The notes under the pieces were generated by a model. The model did not search any database. It was not told where the DNA came from and saw only the letters and a list, made by a program, of their open reading frames with translations. DNA of 64,000 nt from Siphonodentalium dalli (taxonomy: Eukaryota; Mollusca; Scaphopoda; Gadilida; Siphonodentaliidae), in the NCBI GenBank assembly GCA_032622095.1, contig CP136069.1, positions 310,001-374,000 on the forward strand, written 5' to 3'. Of this stretch, positions 1 through 10,131 are shown piece by piece (positions within the stretch are counted from its first letter, which is position 1; the number at the start of each line of letters is the position of its first letter). Both the position numbers and the translations under genes were made by a program.

Positions 1-84
1 GCAGTGCGTAGTCGAGTGGTCAGAGCGTCAAACCTTCAGTTTGTGTTTTTATTGCGACGTGAGTTCGAATCCCGTCAAATTATC
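1..84 (+). pseudogene. tRNA-like sequence, Leu/Ser type (first of dimer, 5' end cut by window)
   Basis: Box A 'tagtcgagtgg' (9-19) fits TRGYNNARNNG exactly. Box B 'gttcgaatc' (63-71) fits GWTCRANNC exactly. A T7 run begins at about 85 and could end pol III transcription. The spacing between the boxes and the text around box A resemble type II (long variable arm) tRNAs for Leu or Ser. A CAAAC/GTTTG stem encloses a 5-nt loop, which is not a normal 7-nt anticodon loop. The two ends do not pair as an acceptor stem. I therefore read it as a tRNA-derived (SINE-head-like) sequence and not a working tRNA. Confidence 0.6.
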
Positions 85-270
85 TTTTTTTATTTTTTAT
101 TTTTAACATGTTTTGGTGTATTTTAATCATCAAATACGAATAATACCAAACTAAAGATAATGTAAAGATGCTTTTTATATTCGATTTCAATCAGTTTGGA
201 TATAAACTTTAAATATACACAGTTATATGCCTACATATTTAATACTAATATATTTTCTTATAAATTAACA

Positions 271-355
271 GCGCAGTGCGTAGCCGAGTGGAGAGAGCGT
301 CAAACATTCAGTTTGTGTTTTATTGCGACGTGAGTTCGAATCCCGTCAAATTATC
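271..355 (+). pseudogene. tRNA-like sequence (second of dimer)
   Basis: Box A 'tagccgagtgg' (281-291), box B 'gttcgaatc' (334-342), followed by a T-run. It lies about 272 bp after the previous copy, and the AT-rich sequence between them is repeated as well. The pair is therefore a tandem duplication of a 272-bp segment and not two independent insertions. The CAAAC/GTTTG arm is kept while its loop differs (attca). Confidence 0.6.
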
Positions 356-472
356 TTTTTTTATTTTTTATTTTTAACATGTTTTGGTGTATTTTAATCA
401 TCAAATACGAATAATACCAAACTAAAGATAATGTAAAGATGCTTTTTATATTCGATAAATAACTAGAATATA

Positions 473-580
473 AACAATATACAAATTGATCTTACGAAAC
501 TGATGATGTTTGCATGTTTCTATGTGTTTATCGTTGTTATCGCAAATGGAATAATTGGCTATACGTCGTCATTACGTTAG
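473..580 (+). pseudogene. 5'-deleted remnant of the spacer ORF (last 35 codons)
   Basis: Matches codons 43-77 plus the stop of the 77-codon ORF at 25699-25932, including the whole predicted membrane segment; the only difference noted is a silent change in the Asn67 codon. The upstream 0.3-0.4 kb (ORF start and putative promoter) is missing: 'aactagaatataaac' runs straight into 'aatatacaaattg'. There is no start codon in frame before Met53, so this is a relic. Confidence 0.6.
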
Positions 581-1246
581 TAGAAATATACACCATATAA
601 CGAAGTCTTGTGTGATCAAATTAATGTAATGTTTGTATTTTGTTTGGTTGTATATGATATGCAGTGCGTTGAAGATGCGAAAGAAAATACAAAAGTGAAA
701 TGCACGCACGCAGATAGCTCATGACACACTATACACGATAAAATGATAATTTACCACACACCATGGGCTACACAATTTACGAATAGGTGGGTTTATATTA
801 AAATCCAAGTTATTTGCTTTATAACGGCTCCGATATGAACTCATACCAATATACCACTCTGGAAATGATTGTTGGAATTCGACGGGCGTTCTATCAGTTC
901 TCTGGTAGAGGATTGAGACGGGTCCGCGGCAAGACGGGTGTATTCGAATCGGAGGTAGGTTCCATCCGACGGGGGATGGGGTAGCCGGAGGAAGGAGAGA
1001 GGGGAGTGACAAATTTTTGGCGTATATATAGATAATATATATTATATATATAAGCGGAATTATTTTGAAGAGCTCTTTTCACTTGACTGAGAAAAAAATA
1101 ATGTTCTAAGTCCAAAAGTTTTGGTTGAAATATTGGAGCCTTTTTCAAAAAGTGAAAACAAAATGAACGACTTTTCTGGGACAGGTCGATTGGGATCCGT
1201 TTTGGACTCTGGATTTCCCAAAAGTCATCTCCGTTTCGCGTGTAGC
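581..1246. repeat. Conserved right block of the spacer
   Basis: A block of about 0.65 kb found at the right end of every full spacer (also 15397-16060, 25933-26600, 33652-34275, 53163-53830, 58404-59070). It contains a (TA)-rich near-palindrome at about 1021-1053 and a purine-rich stretch (gccggaggaaggagagagggg). Its minus strand has open frames of 64-97 codons in all copies, but I see no recognisable protein in them and amino-acid replacements are not avoided. I call it non-coding. Confidence 0.6.
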
Positions 1247-3951
1247 GTGTCCGCACACGTTGCCGTATCAGATGATATCCTATGTTCGATACCTTCGGAG
1301 GAGATGTGGTCACAAGCACATCGGCCCAAATTGCAAACTTTGAGGGCCCATAACTCTTGCATTTCTTCTCGGATTTCAAAAATCCTTTCCGGTATGGGTT
1401 TGTTATCGTTCGAGAAATACATAAACTTAAATAGATGAATGTCAAACAAAATTTTATTTTGCAAAAATTTTGCCCCCCACCCCAGTGTCAAAATATATGT
1501 CCGACCCTGTCAAATTTTCCTTCTCTGACTAAACTGACAACGGTCATCACGACTATGAAAACCACATGCAGTTATCTGGAATGATACAAGAGGACAACAG
1601 AGTACAATCAAATAGAGGTTTGCCAACTATGGGCGGTAACTCCTCAGGGAAAGCGCGGACACAAGTTCTGATGCCCGTGGGCAGTAGGGCATATCGAGGT
1701 GTGCATACAGTCCAATTTTCGATGCTCTGCTCCTTATAATTTCCGAGATAATAAAATGACATTTTTTTAGATAAAGGGAGATAACTCCTCGGGGAAAACG
1801 CGGACAATATTCGTTATGCGACGATGGCATACAACTCTTTGATCCCAAGATACGTACCAAGTTTTAGTGTGCTACTCCTGGTACTTTTCGAGTAATAAGG
1901 GTTGCAAAAGTGTCCAGTATAATAATAATAATAATAATGAAAAATAATCGAAAAAGGGCCATAACTCTGTCAAAATATATTGGACCAACATCCGGATAGC
2001 ATTATTTTTAGTAGACCTTAGATGCCTACATTCGCTAGAGATTTCGCGGTCCTCCTCCCATTAGTTTCTGAGTATTTCCAATTAAACAGAAAACGGCCGC
2101 AGTAGAAAAACAATATACTTCCTTGGTTACACCATGGAAGTATAATAATAGGGAAAATCATGAGTGGAAAGAATCGCAGTTTCGGGACGGAAAATATAAG
2201 TATGGTGAGTATATGTTGTCCTAACATGTGTATGTTGATCTCAAGTGTTTGGACGTGACCCCACCCCTACCTCGAAATTGGGTGACGGGATTGGGAAAAC
2301 ATCAACCCTGGCACAAAATGCGAAGTTTGAGGACCCGTAACTCCGTTAGTTTCCAACGGATTTAAAAAATTGTTTTCAGTTTTGCGATCTGCCGCTGACC
2401 TAGATAGCACAACATAAATTTCATCTGATTCGGACCCGAATAACACTTTGGTTATTGGAAAGCATATGGGCCCAAATTCAAAATTGGATTGCCAAAATCT
2501 CCGCCATTTTTACACGGATTTACGATCTGTTTTCAGCTTCGTGATCAACGTATATGGTAGATGTTACATTCCAAGTTTCATCTGATTCGGAGAAGAATAC
2601 AAAAATGGTACCACGGACTACCCCTCCCCTGACCCACAATACTGAACCGACACTGGAAAAATTACACCCACCGCGTGCCCTCTTCAGTCCGTACGGATTA
2701 TAGTAGCAGATTACATCCTAGGTTCGATATCTTCGGAAAAGATGTGTTATCAAGCACATCCATGGGCCCAAAATTGCAAAGTTTGAGGGCCCGCAATTCT
2801 TTCAGTTTTCGATGGATTTTAGAAATTCTTTCAGTTTCTAGATCGGCTGAGGTTGCAGATGTTATATTCCAAGTTTCATCTGATTCGAAAAAGAATTAAA
2901 AATTGGTACCATGGACCACCCCTCCCCAGACCCACAATACTGAACAGACACTGGCAAAATTTGGCCCACCGCGTGCCCTCTTCAATCCGTACGTATTGTC
3001 GTATCAGATGACATCCTATGTTCGATATCTTCGGAGGAGATGTGTTATCAAGCACATGGGTCCAAAATTGCAAAGTTTGAGGGCCCGCAATTATGTCAGT
3101 TTTCGATGGATTTTCGAAATTCTTTCAATTTCGAGATCGACTGATGTTGGAGATGTTATATTCCAAGTTTCATCTGATTCGGAGAAGAATTAAAAATTGG
3201 TACCACGGACCACCCCTCCCCAGACCCACAATAATGAACAGACACTGGCAAAATTTGGCCCATCGCGTGCTCTCTTCCGTCCGCACACGTTGCCGTATCA
3301 GATGATATCCTATGTTCGATACCTTCGGAGGAGATGTGGTCACAAGCACATCGGCCCAAATTGCAAACTTTGAGGGCCCATAACTCTTGCATTTCTTCTC
3401 GGATTTCAAAAATCCTTTCCGGTATGGGTTTGTTATCGTTCGAGAAATACATAAACTTAAATAGATGAATGTCAAACAAAATTTTATTTTGCAAAAATTT
3501 TGCCCCCCACCCCAGTGTCAAAATATATGTCCGACCCTGTCAAATTTTCCTTCTCTGACTAAACTGACAACGGTCATCACGACTATGAAAACCACATGCA
3601 GTTATCTGGAATGATACAAGAGGACAACAGAGTACAATCAAATAGAGGTTTGCCAACTATGGGCGGTAACTCCTCAGGGAAAGCGCGGACACAAGTTCTG
3701 ATGCCCGTGGGCAGTAGGGCATATCGAGGTGTGCATACAGTCCAATTTTCGATGCTCTGCTCCTTATAATTTCCGAGATAATAAAATGACATTTTTTTAG
3801 ATAAAGGGAGATAACTCCTCGGGGAAAACGCGGACAATATTCGTTATGCGACGATGGCATACAACTCTTTGATCCCAAGATACGTACCAAGTTTTAGTGT
3901 GCTACTCCTGGTACTTTTCGAGTAATAAGGGTTGCAAAAGTGTCCAGTATA

Positions 3952-4385
3952 ATAATAATAATAATAATGAAAAATAATCGAAAAAGGGCCATAACTCTGT
4001 CAAAATATATTGGACCAACATCCGGATAGCATTATTTTTAGTAGACCTTAGATGCCTACATTCGCTAGAGATTTCGCGGTCCTCCTCCCATTAGTTTCTG
4101 AGTATTTCCAATTAAACAGAAAACGGCCGCAGTAGAAAAACAATATACTTCCTTGGTTACACCATGGAAGTATAATAATGAAAAATAATCGAAAAAGGGC
4201 CATAACTCTGTCAAAATATATTGGACCAACACCCGGATAGCATTATTTTTAGTAGACCTTAGATGCCTACATTCGCTAGAGATTTCGCGGTCCTCCTCCC
4301 ATTAGTTTCTGAGTATTTCCAATTAAACAGAAAACGGCCGCAGTAGAAAAACAATATACTTCCTTGGTTACACCATGGAAGTATA
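3952..4385. repeat. Hairpin-ended 0.22 kb module, two tandem copies
   Basis: Copies 3952-4174 (223 bp) and 4175-4385 (211 bp). Each runs from (TAA)n gaaaaataatcg to a terminal hairpin, tatacttccttgg/ttaca/ccatggaagtata (13-bp stem, one mismatch, 5-nt loop). The length difference is four TAA triplets. Most units carry only one copy, so this is a local duplication whose edges lie exactly at hairpin/(TAA)n. Confidence 0.9.
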
Positions 4386-5895
4386 ATAATAGGGCAAATC
4401 ATGAGCTCAATAAATCGCAGTTAAGGGACGGAAAATATGAATTAGGATGATTATATCTTTCCCTTAACATGTGTGGGTTGATCTCAAGTGTTTGGGAGTG
4501 ACCCCACCCCTGCCTCGAAATTGGGTGACGGGATTGGGAAATAGTCAAACCCGGCCCAAAATGCGAATTTTGAGAGCCCGTAACTCCGTTATTTTCCAAT
4601 GGATTTAAAAATTGTTTTGAGTATTGTGATCAGCTACTTACATTGATTATTTGTTATAAATTTTGTCTGATTCAGAGACGAATAACATTTTGTTTATTGG
4701 AAAGAATACGGGCCCACATTCAAAGTTTGAGGGCCCAAATCTCCGCCATTTTTTAACGGATTTACAATCTGTTTTCAGTTTTATGATCAACGTGTATGGT
4801 ATATGTTATATATCAAGTTTCATATGATTCGGAGACGAAATAAATTTTGGTACCCCGGACCACCCCTCCCCTGACCCACAACACTGAACCGACACTGGCA
4901 AAATTTGGCTCATCGCGTGCTCTCTTCAGACCGCACGCATTGGCGTATCAGTTGACATCCAAAGTTTGACATCTTCGGAGGAGATGTGATCACAAGCATA
5001 TGGGGCCAAATTTGCATTGTTTGAAGGCCCACAACTCTGACATTTTTCAATGGATTTTCGAAATTCTTTCAGTTTCTAGATCGGTTGGCGGTATGGATGT
5101 TATATTCCAAGTTTCATCCGATTCGGAGAAGAATACAAAATTGGTACCCCCGGACCACCCCTCCCCTGACCCACAACACTGAACCGACACTGGCAAAATT
5201 TGGCCCATCGCGTGCTCTCTTCAGACCGCACGCACTGGGATATCAGACGACATCCAAAGTTCGACATCTTCGGAGGAGATAGGGTCACAAGCACATGGGA
5301 CCAAATTGCAAACTTTGAGGGCCCGTAACTCTTGCATTTCTTCTCGGATTACAAAAATCCTTTCCGGTATGGGTTTGTTTTCGTTCAGGGAATCTACATA
5401 CTTAAATAGATGAATGTCAATAATAAAAAAAAATTGCGAAAATATTGCCCCCACCCCAGTGTAAAAATATATGTCCAACCCTGTCAAATTTTCTTTCTCG
5501 GACTAAGCTGACAACGGTCAACACGACTACAAAAACCAAATACAGTTATCTGGAATGATACGGGAGGACAACAGAGTACAATAAAATAGAGGTTTGCCAA
5601 CTATGGGCGGTAACTCTTCAGGGAAAGGGCGGACCCAAGTTTTTATGCCCGTGGGCAGTAGTGCATATCGAGATGTGCATACGGTCTAATTTTCGATGCT
5701 CTGCTTCTTATAATTTCCGAGATAATAAAATGACATTTTTTCAAATAAAGGGAGATAACTCCTCGGGGAAAACGCGGACAATATTCGTTATGCGACGATG
5801 GCATACAACTCTTTGATCCCAAGATACGTACCAAGTTTTAGTGTGCTACTCCTGGTACTTTTCGAGTAATAAGGGTTGCAAAAGTGTCCAGTATA

Positions 5896-6555
5896 ATAAT
5901 AATAATAATAATGAAAAATAATCGAAAAAGGGCCATAACTCTGTCAAAATATATTGGACCAACACCCGGATAGCATTATTTTTAGTAGACCTTAGATGCC
6001 TACATTCGCTAGAGATTTCGCGGTCCTCCTCCCATTAGTTTCTGAGTATTTCCAATTAAACAGAAAACGGCCGCAGTAGAAAAACAATATACTTCCTTGG
6101 TTACACCATGGAAGTATAATAATAATAATAATAATGAAAAATAATCGAAAAAGGGCCATAACTCTGTCAAAATATATTGGACCAACATCCGGATAGCATT
6201 ATTTTTAGTAGACCTTAGATGCCTACATTCGCTAGAGATTTCGCGGTCCTCCTCCCATTAGTTTCTGAGTATTTCCAATTAAACAGAAAACGGCCGCAGT
6301 AGAAAAACAATATACTTCCTTGGTTACACCATGGAAGTATAATAATAATGAAAAATAATCGAAAAAGGGCCATAACTCTGTTAAAAGATATTGGACCAAC
6401 ATCCGGATACCATTATTTTTAGTAGACCTTAGATGCCTTCATTCGCTAGAGATTTCGCGGTCCTCCTCCCATTAGTTTCTGAGTATTTCCAATTAAACAG
6501 AAAACGGCCGCAGTAGAAAAACAATATACTTCCTTGGTTACACCATGGAAGTATA
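5896..6555. repeat. Hairpin-ended 0.22 kb module, three tandem copies
   Basis: Copies 5896-6118, 6119-6341 and 6342-6555. The first two are B-like; the third carries C-type variants (ctgttaaaagatat, ataccatt). The B-to-C change of the array therefore happens at a module boundary. Confidence 0.9.
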
Positions 6556-8077
6556 ATAATAGGATCAATCATGAGTGGAAAGAATCGCAGTTTATGGACG
6601 GAAAATATGAAGTATGGTGATTATATGTTGTCCTAATATGTGTAGGTTGATCTCAAGTGTTTGGACGTGACCCACCCCTGCCTCGAAATTGGGTGACGGG
6701 ATTGGGAAAACATCAACCCCTGGCACAAACTGCTAAGTTTGAGGCCCCGTAACTTCGTCAGTTTCCAACGGATTTTAAAGTTGTTTCCAGTTTTGTGATT
6801 TGCGGCTGACATAGATTGCATAGTATAAATTTCATCTGATTTGGATACGGATAACACTTTGATTATTGGAAAGCATATGGGCCCAAATTCAAACTTGTAC
6901 GGCCAAAATCTCCGCCATTTTCCAACGTATTTACGATCTGTGTTCAGCTTCGAGATCGGCTGATGTTGCAGATGTTATATTCCAAGTTTCATCTGATTCG
7001 GAGAAGAATAAAAAATTGGTACCAGGGACCACCCCTCCCCAGACCCACAATAATGAACCGACACTGTCAAAATTTGGCCCAACGCGTGCCCTCTTCAGTC
7101 CGCACACATTTGCATTTCAGATGACATCGTATGTTCGATATCTTCGGAGGAGATGTGGTCACAAGCACATGGGCCCAAAATTGCAAAGTTTGACGGCCTG
7201 CAATTATTTCAGTTTTCGATGGATTTTCGAAATTCTTTCAGTTTCTAGATCGGCTGATGTTGCAGATGATATATTTCAAGTTTCATCTGATTCCGAGAAG
7301 AATTAAAAATTGGTACCACGGACCACCCCTCCCCAGACCCACACTAATGAAGCGAAACTGGCAAAATTTGGCCCACCGCGTGCCCCCTTCCGTCCGCACA
7401 CGTTGGCGTGTCAGATGTCATCCTATGTTCGATATCTTCGGAGGAGATGTGAGGACAAGCACATGGGCCCAAATTGCAAACTTTGAGGGCCCGTAACTCT
7501 TGCATTTCTTCTCGGATTTCAAAAATCCTTTCCGGTATGAGTTTGTTTTCGTTCGGGAAATACATAAACTTAAATATATGAATGTCAATCAAAATTTTAT
7601 TTTGCAAACAATTTGCCCCCCACCCCAGTGTCAAAATATATGTCTGACCCTGTCAAAATTTCCTTCTCTGACTAAACTGACAACGGTCAACACGACTATG
7701 AAAACCACATGCAGTTATCTGGAATGATACAAGAGGACAACAGAGTACAATCAAATAGAGGTTTGCCAACTATGGGCGGTAACTCCTCAGGGAAAGCGCG
7801 GACACAAGTTCTGATGCCCGTGGGCAGTAGGGCATATCGAGATGTGTATACAGTCCAATTTTCGATGCTCTGCTCCTTATAATTTCCGAGATAATAAAAT
7901 GACATTTTTTCATATAAAGGGAGATAACTCTACGGGGTAAATGCGGACAATATCCGTTATGAGCCAAAGGCATAGAACTCATTTACCCCAACATACTTAC
8001 CAAACTTGAGTTTTCTAGTACTAATACATTCCGAGATTTGGGCGTTGAAAAATACTGTAGTATAATAATAATAATAA

Positions 8078-8123
8078 CTAGAGGTCAGATTCCATGGAAT
8101 CAGATATACTTCCATGGTATTCC
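8078..8123 (-). mobile_element. Helitron-like 3' terminus (candidate)
   Basis: On the minus strand: CCATGGAA, 10-nt loop, TTCCATGG, 10-nt gap, CTAG, then T of a TAA tract. Hairpin plus CTRR end plus insertion next to T is the classic Helitron 3' signature. The same 46 bp opens six spacers, while the sequence on the other side of CTAG differs between them. The stem is AT-moderate and short, and no 5' TC end was found, so assignment to Helitrons is tentative. Confidence 0.5.
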
Positions 8124-8137
8124 ATCCCATCCCATCC

Positions 8138-8394
8138 CGACCTGACCTTGGTCTTCAAAATGGTCAATCGAAGGTCAAATCGGGTAAAACAGACGGATTT
8201 CCACGAAATTTGATACCTAGGGGTACTTTTGTCCGGGGAGTCTTTTGGGCGGGTCAAGTCGTGACCCCGACCTGACATTGACCTTCAAAATGGTCAGTTC
8301 AAGGTCAAATCTGGTAAAACGAACGGATTTCGACGAAATTTGATACCAAGGAAAACTTTTGTTCTGGGAGTGTTTTGGACAGGTCAAATCGTGA
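8138..8394. repeat. GACC-rich 130-bp monomers (x2)
   Basis: Two tandem monomers starting at 8138 and 8268 (cgacctgac), each with cttcaaaatggtca, aaggtcaaatc, ggtaaaac, cgaaatttgatacc and acttttgt..gggag in the same order. The same monomers occur inverted at 32141-32490. The GACC/GGTC content makes the segment partly self-complementary. Confidence 0.85.
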
Positions 8395-8400
8395 CAATAG

Positions 8401-9262
8401 GTTACTTTTATAGTAGAGCGGACATAGCTATATAGTATATCGGTGAGCATATTCATGCATTTGCCTTGCTTCTTGATAAGTCCGTTTGAATTTGCGTCTT
8501 GAAGAGAGGGTTTGAATTTGAGTAATATATATCACCCGTTACAACTTTATACTCTACCAGGGTTAAACCGTCCAATCTAAATCATTAAAAAGTGTACTAA
8601 TCTTGCGTTTAGATACTACTTATCACATCCAGTCGTCGAAAAGTTTTTATCTCAATATCAGATTTTCGGAGTAATTTTCCCCTTGTGAACTTCGGTGGAA
8701 TTTGCCAAATCTGAACCCACCCGACACAAACACTCCCTTGAGCAGGTTGCGTTTATAGTAGAGCGGTCAAATTTTGAAGGCATACCGACAGTATACCGGC
8801 TTACATGCTCCTTCGTGAAACTCGCTCCTACATTAGCCCGTTTGGATTTGGGGCTAAAAACTCGGCTAGTGATAGACTACATAAGTATACATTTTTATGA
8901 TATATAGCGTTGTCACGAGTAAACCGTTCCATCTGAAAATTAGAAAATCGCCCTCTGGATGCGCGTTAATACTAGCCATCAGATGTACGCGTCAAAAAAC
9001 ATTATCTCGATGTTTGAAGTTTCACCCCTTTGCAATTTTCGTGGAATTTTCCTAAAGTCTCAACCCACACTGACACACATTCTCCGTTGGGCATGTTACA
9101 TTTATAGGATAGCCGTCAAACTTCTGGGACGTACATAAACTATGTCAATGTACATTCTACGACATTATCTTGCTCTTTAACCAGCCGGTTTGGATTTGGC
9201 AGGAAAAATAGTTGCAATATTGCCGTACCCCGTAACACGGAAAGCCCTGGGTAAAAACATTT
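8401..9262. repeat. Degenerate 345-350-bp tandem monomers
   Basis: Monomer starts at 8401 (gttacttttatagtagagcgg), 8746 (gttgcgtttatagtagagcgg) and 9095 (gttacatttataggatagcc), spacing 345 and 349. Shared landmarks follow in order: taccggc/catgctcc, cccgtttggatttgg, gagtaaaccgttcc, catcagatgtacgcgtc, ggtggaattt, ctgaacccaccc. The monomers are visibly diverged, so this is an old duplication. Confidence 0.7.
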
Positions 9263-9310
9263 TTAAGCAGTATATTCGAGTCCTAATCTCTAGTCCAATT
9301 CGGAATATGC

Positions 9311-9336
9311 AATAAAAAAATTAGAGCTCTGTACTG

Positions 9337-9367
<31 letters not shown>
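9311..9367 (+). other. AATAAA signal and 29-nt poly(A) tail (retroposed 3' end)
   Basis: AATAAA at 9311-9316 is followed 23 nt later by an uninterrupted A29 tract at 9339-9367. This is the layout of a cleaved and polyadenylated RNA copied back into DNA. It sits at the right edge of spacer I, about 30 bp before the satellite resumes. The 5' limit and source transcript are not clear. A simple poly(A) expansion is the alternative. Confidence 0.45.
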
Positions 9368-9371
<4 letters not shown>

Positions 9372-9700
9372 GGTTTATTCATCCTGGTGTATAGTGTGTC
9401 CCTATTTATGGGCGGTAACTCCTCAGGAAAAGCGCGGACACAAGTTTTGATGCCCGTGGGCAGTAGGGCATATCGAGGTGTGCATACGGTCCAATTTTCG
9501 ATGCTCTGCTCCTTATAATTTCCGAGATAATAAAATCACATTGTTTTATATAAAGGGAGATAACTCCGTGGGATAAATGCAGACAATATTCGTTATAAGC
9601 CAAAGGCATAAAACTCATTTACCCCAATATACTTACCAATCTTGAGTTTTCTAATCCTAATACTTTCAGATATTAGGGCGTTGAAAAATACTGTAGTATA

Positions 9701-10131
9701 ATAATAATAATAATGAAAAATAATCGAAAAAGGCCAATAACTCTGTTAAAAGATATTGGACCAACATGCGGATACCTTTATTGTTAGTAGACCTTGAATG
9801 CCTACAATCGCTAGAGATTTCACGGTCCTACTGTCATTAGTTTCTGAGTATTTCCAAATAAACGGAAAACGGCACGAGTACAAAAACAATATACTTCCTT
9901 GGTTACACCATGGAAGTATAATAATGAAAAATAATCGAATAAGGGCTATAACTCTGTCTTGAAACAATGGGCCGAAATCCGGATATCATTATCTTTAGTA
10001 GACCTCGGATGCCTATATTCGTTAAAGATTTCGCGGTCCTGCTGCAATTAGTTTCTGAGTATTTTCAAATAAACGGAAAACTACCCCAATAGAAAAACAA
10101 TATACTTCCTTGGTTACACCATGGAAGTATA
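9701..10131. repeat. Hairpin-ended 0.22 kb module, two copies
   Basis: Copies 9701-9920 and 9921-10131. The first resembles the C/B form (aggccaataactctg), the second is A-form (agggctataactctgtcttg). Both end in the tatacttcc...ggaagtata hairpin. Confidence 0.85.

Larger units (their letters stand above)
1..1246. repeat. Spacer 0 (right part of a composite spacer)
   Basis: The window opens inside a spacer. In order it holds a tRNA-like dimer (1-84 and 271-355), a 5'-deleted remnant of the 77-codon ORF (473-580) and the conserved right block (581-1246). It is almost base-for-base the same as 14817-16060 in spacer II, offset 14,816. It passes into satellite DNA after 'gtgtagc' at about 1246, where the array resumes at 'gtgtccgcacacg'. 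No independent gene is seen in it. Confidence 0.85.
1247..8077. repeat. Satellite array I (family C with one B-type unit)
   Basis: The most diverged array. 1247-2149 repeats at 3277-4180 (offset 2030). A C unit starts at 2150 (agggaaaatc), a B-type unit at 4391, and a second C unit at 6561, ending at 8077 just before CTAG. C units contain three related modules of about 0.29 kb (around 2610, 2905 and 3200), each with ggtacca, ccacccctcccc and cttcggaggagatg. Dead minus-strand frames of 60-180 codons simply follow the repeat. No gene is present. Confidence 0.9.
8078..9398. repeat. Spacer I (short, without tRNA-like dimer)
   Basis: Contains the CTAG/hairpin left terminus, two GACC-rich monomers (8138-8394), about two and a half degenerate 345-350-bp monomers (8401-9094 and on to about 9262), then a stretch with AATAAA and a 29-nt poly(A) (9311-9367). 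It lacks the tRNA-like dimer, ORF and right block of the other spacers. Satellite resumes at about 9399. Small open frames here are not supported as genes. Confidence 0.85.

Noticed and set aside
473-580. Spliced retrocopy explaining the missing ORF 5' part
   Set aside because: The removed segment does not have GT...AG limits on either strand even after shifting the ambiguous bases, so a deletion is more likely than intron removal.
719-1012. Minus-strand ORF of 64-97 codons present in every right block (also 15535, 26082, 33790, 53313, 58542)
   Set aside because: It recurs because the DNA is duplicated. Copies differ by replacement changes and a frameshift in spacer IV, there is no recognisable domain, and the frame runs across a low-complexity purine/pyrimidine stretch.
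894-1445. 183-codon minus-strand ORF, the longest in the window
   Set aside because: It crosses the spacer/array junction, so half is spacer and half satellite. Equivalent frames at other junctions have different partners. It is a product of the join, not a gene.
6088-6118. Rho-independent-type terminator at the tatacttcc...ggaagtata hairpin
   Set aside because: The stem is followed by TAA triplets, not a T-run, and there is no bacterial gene context.
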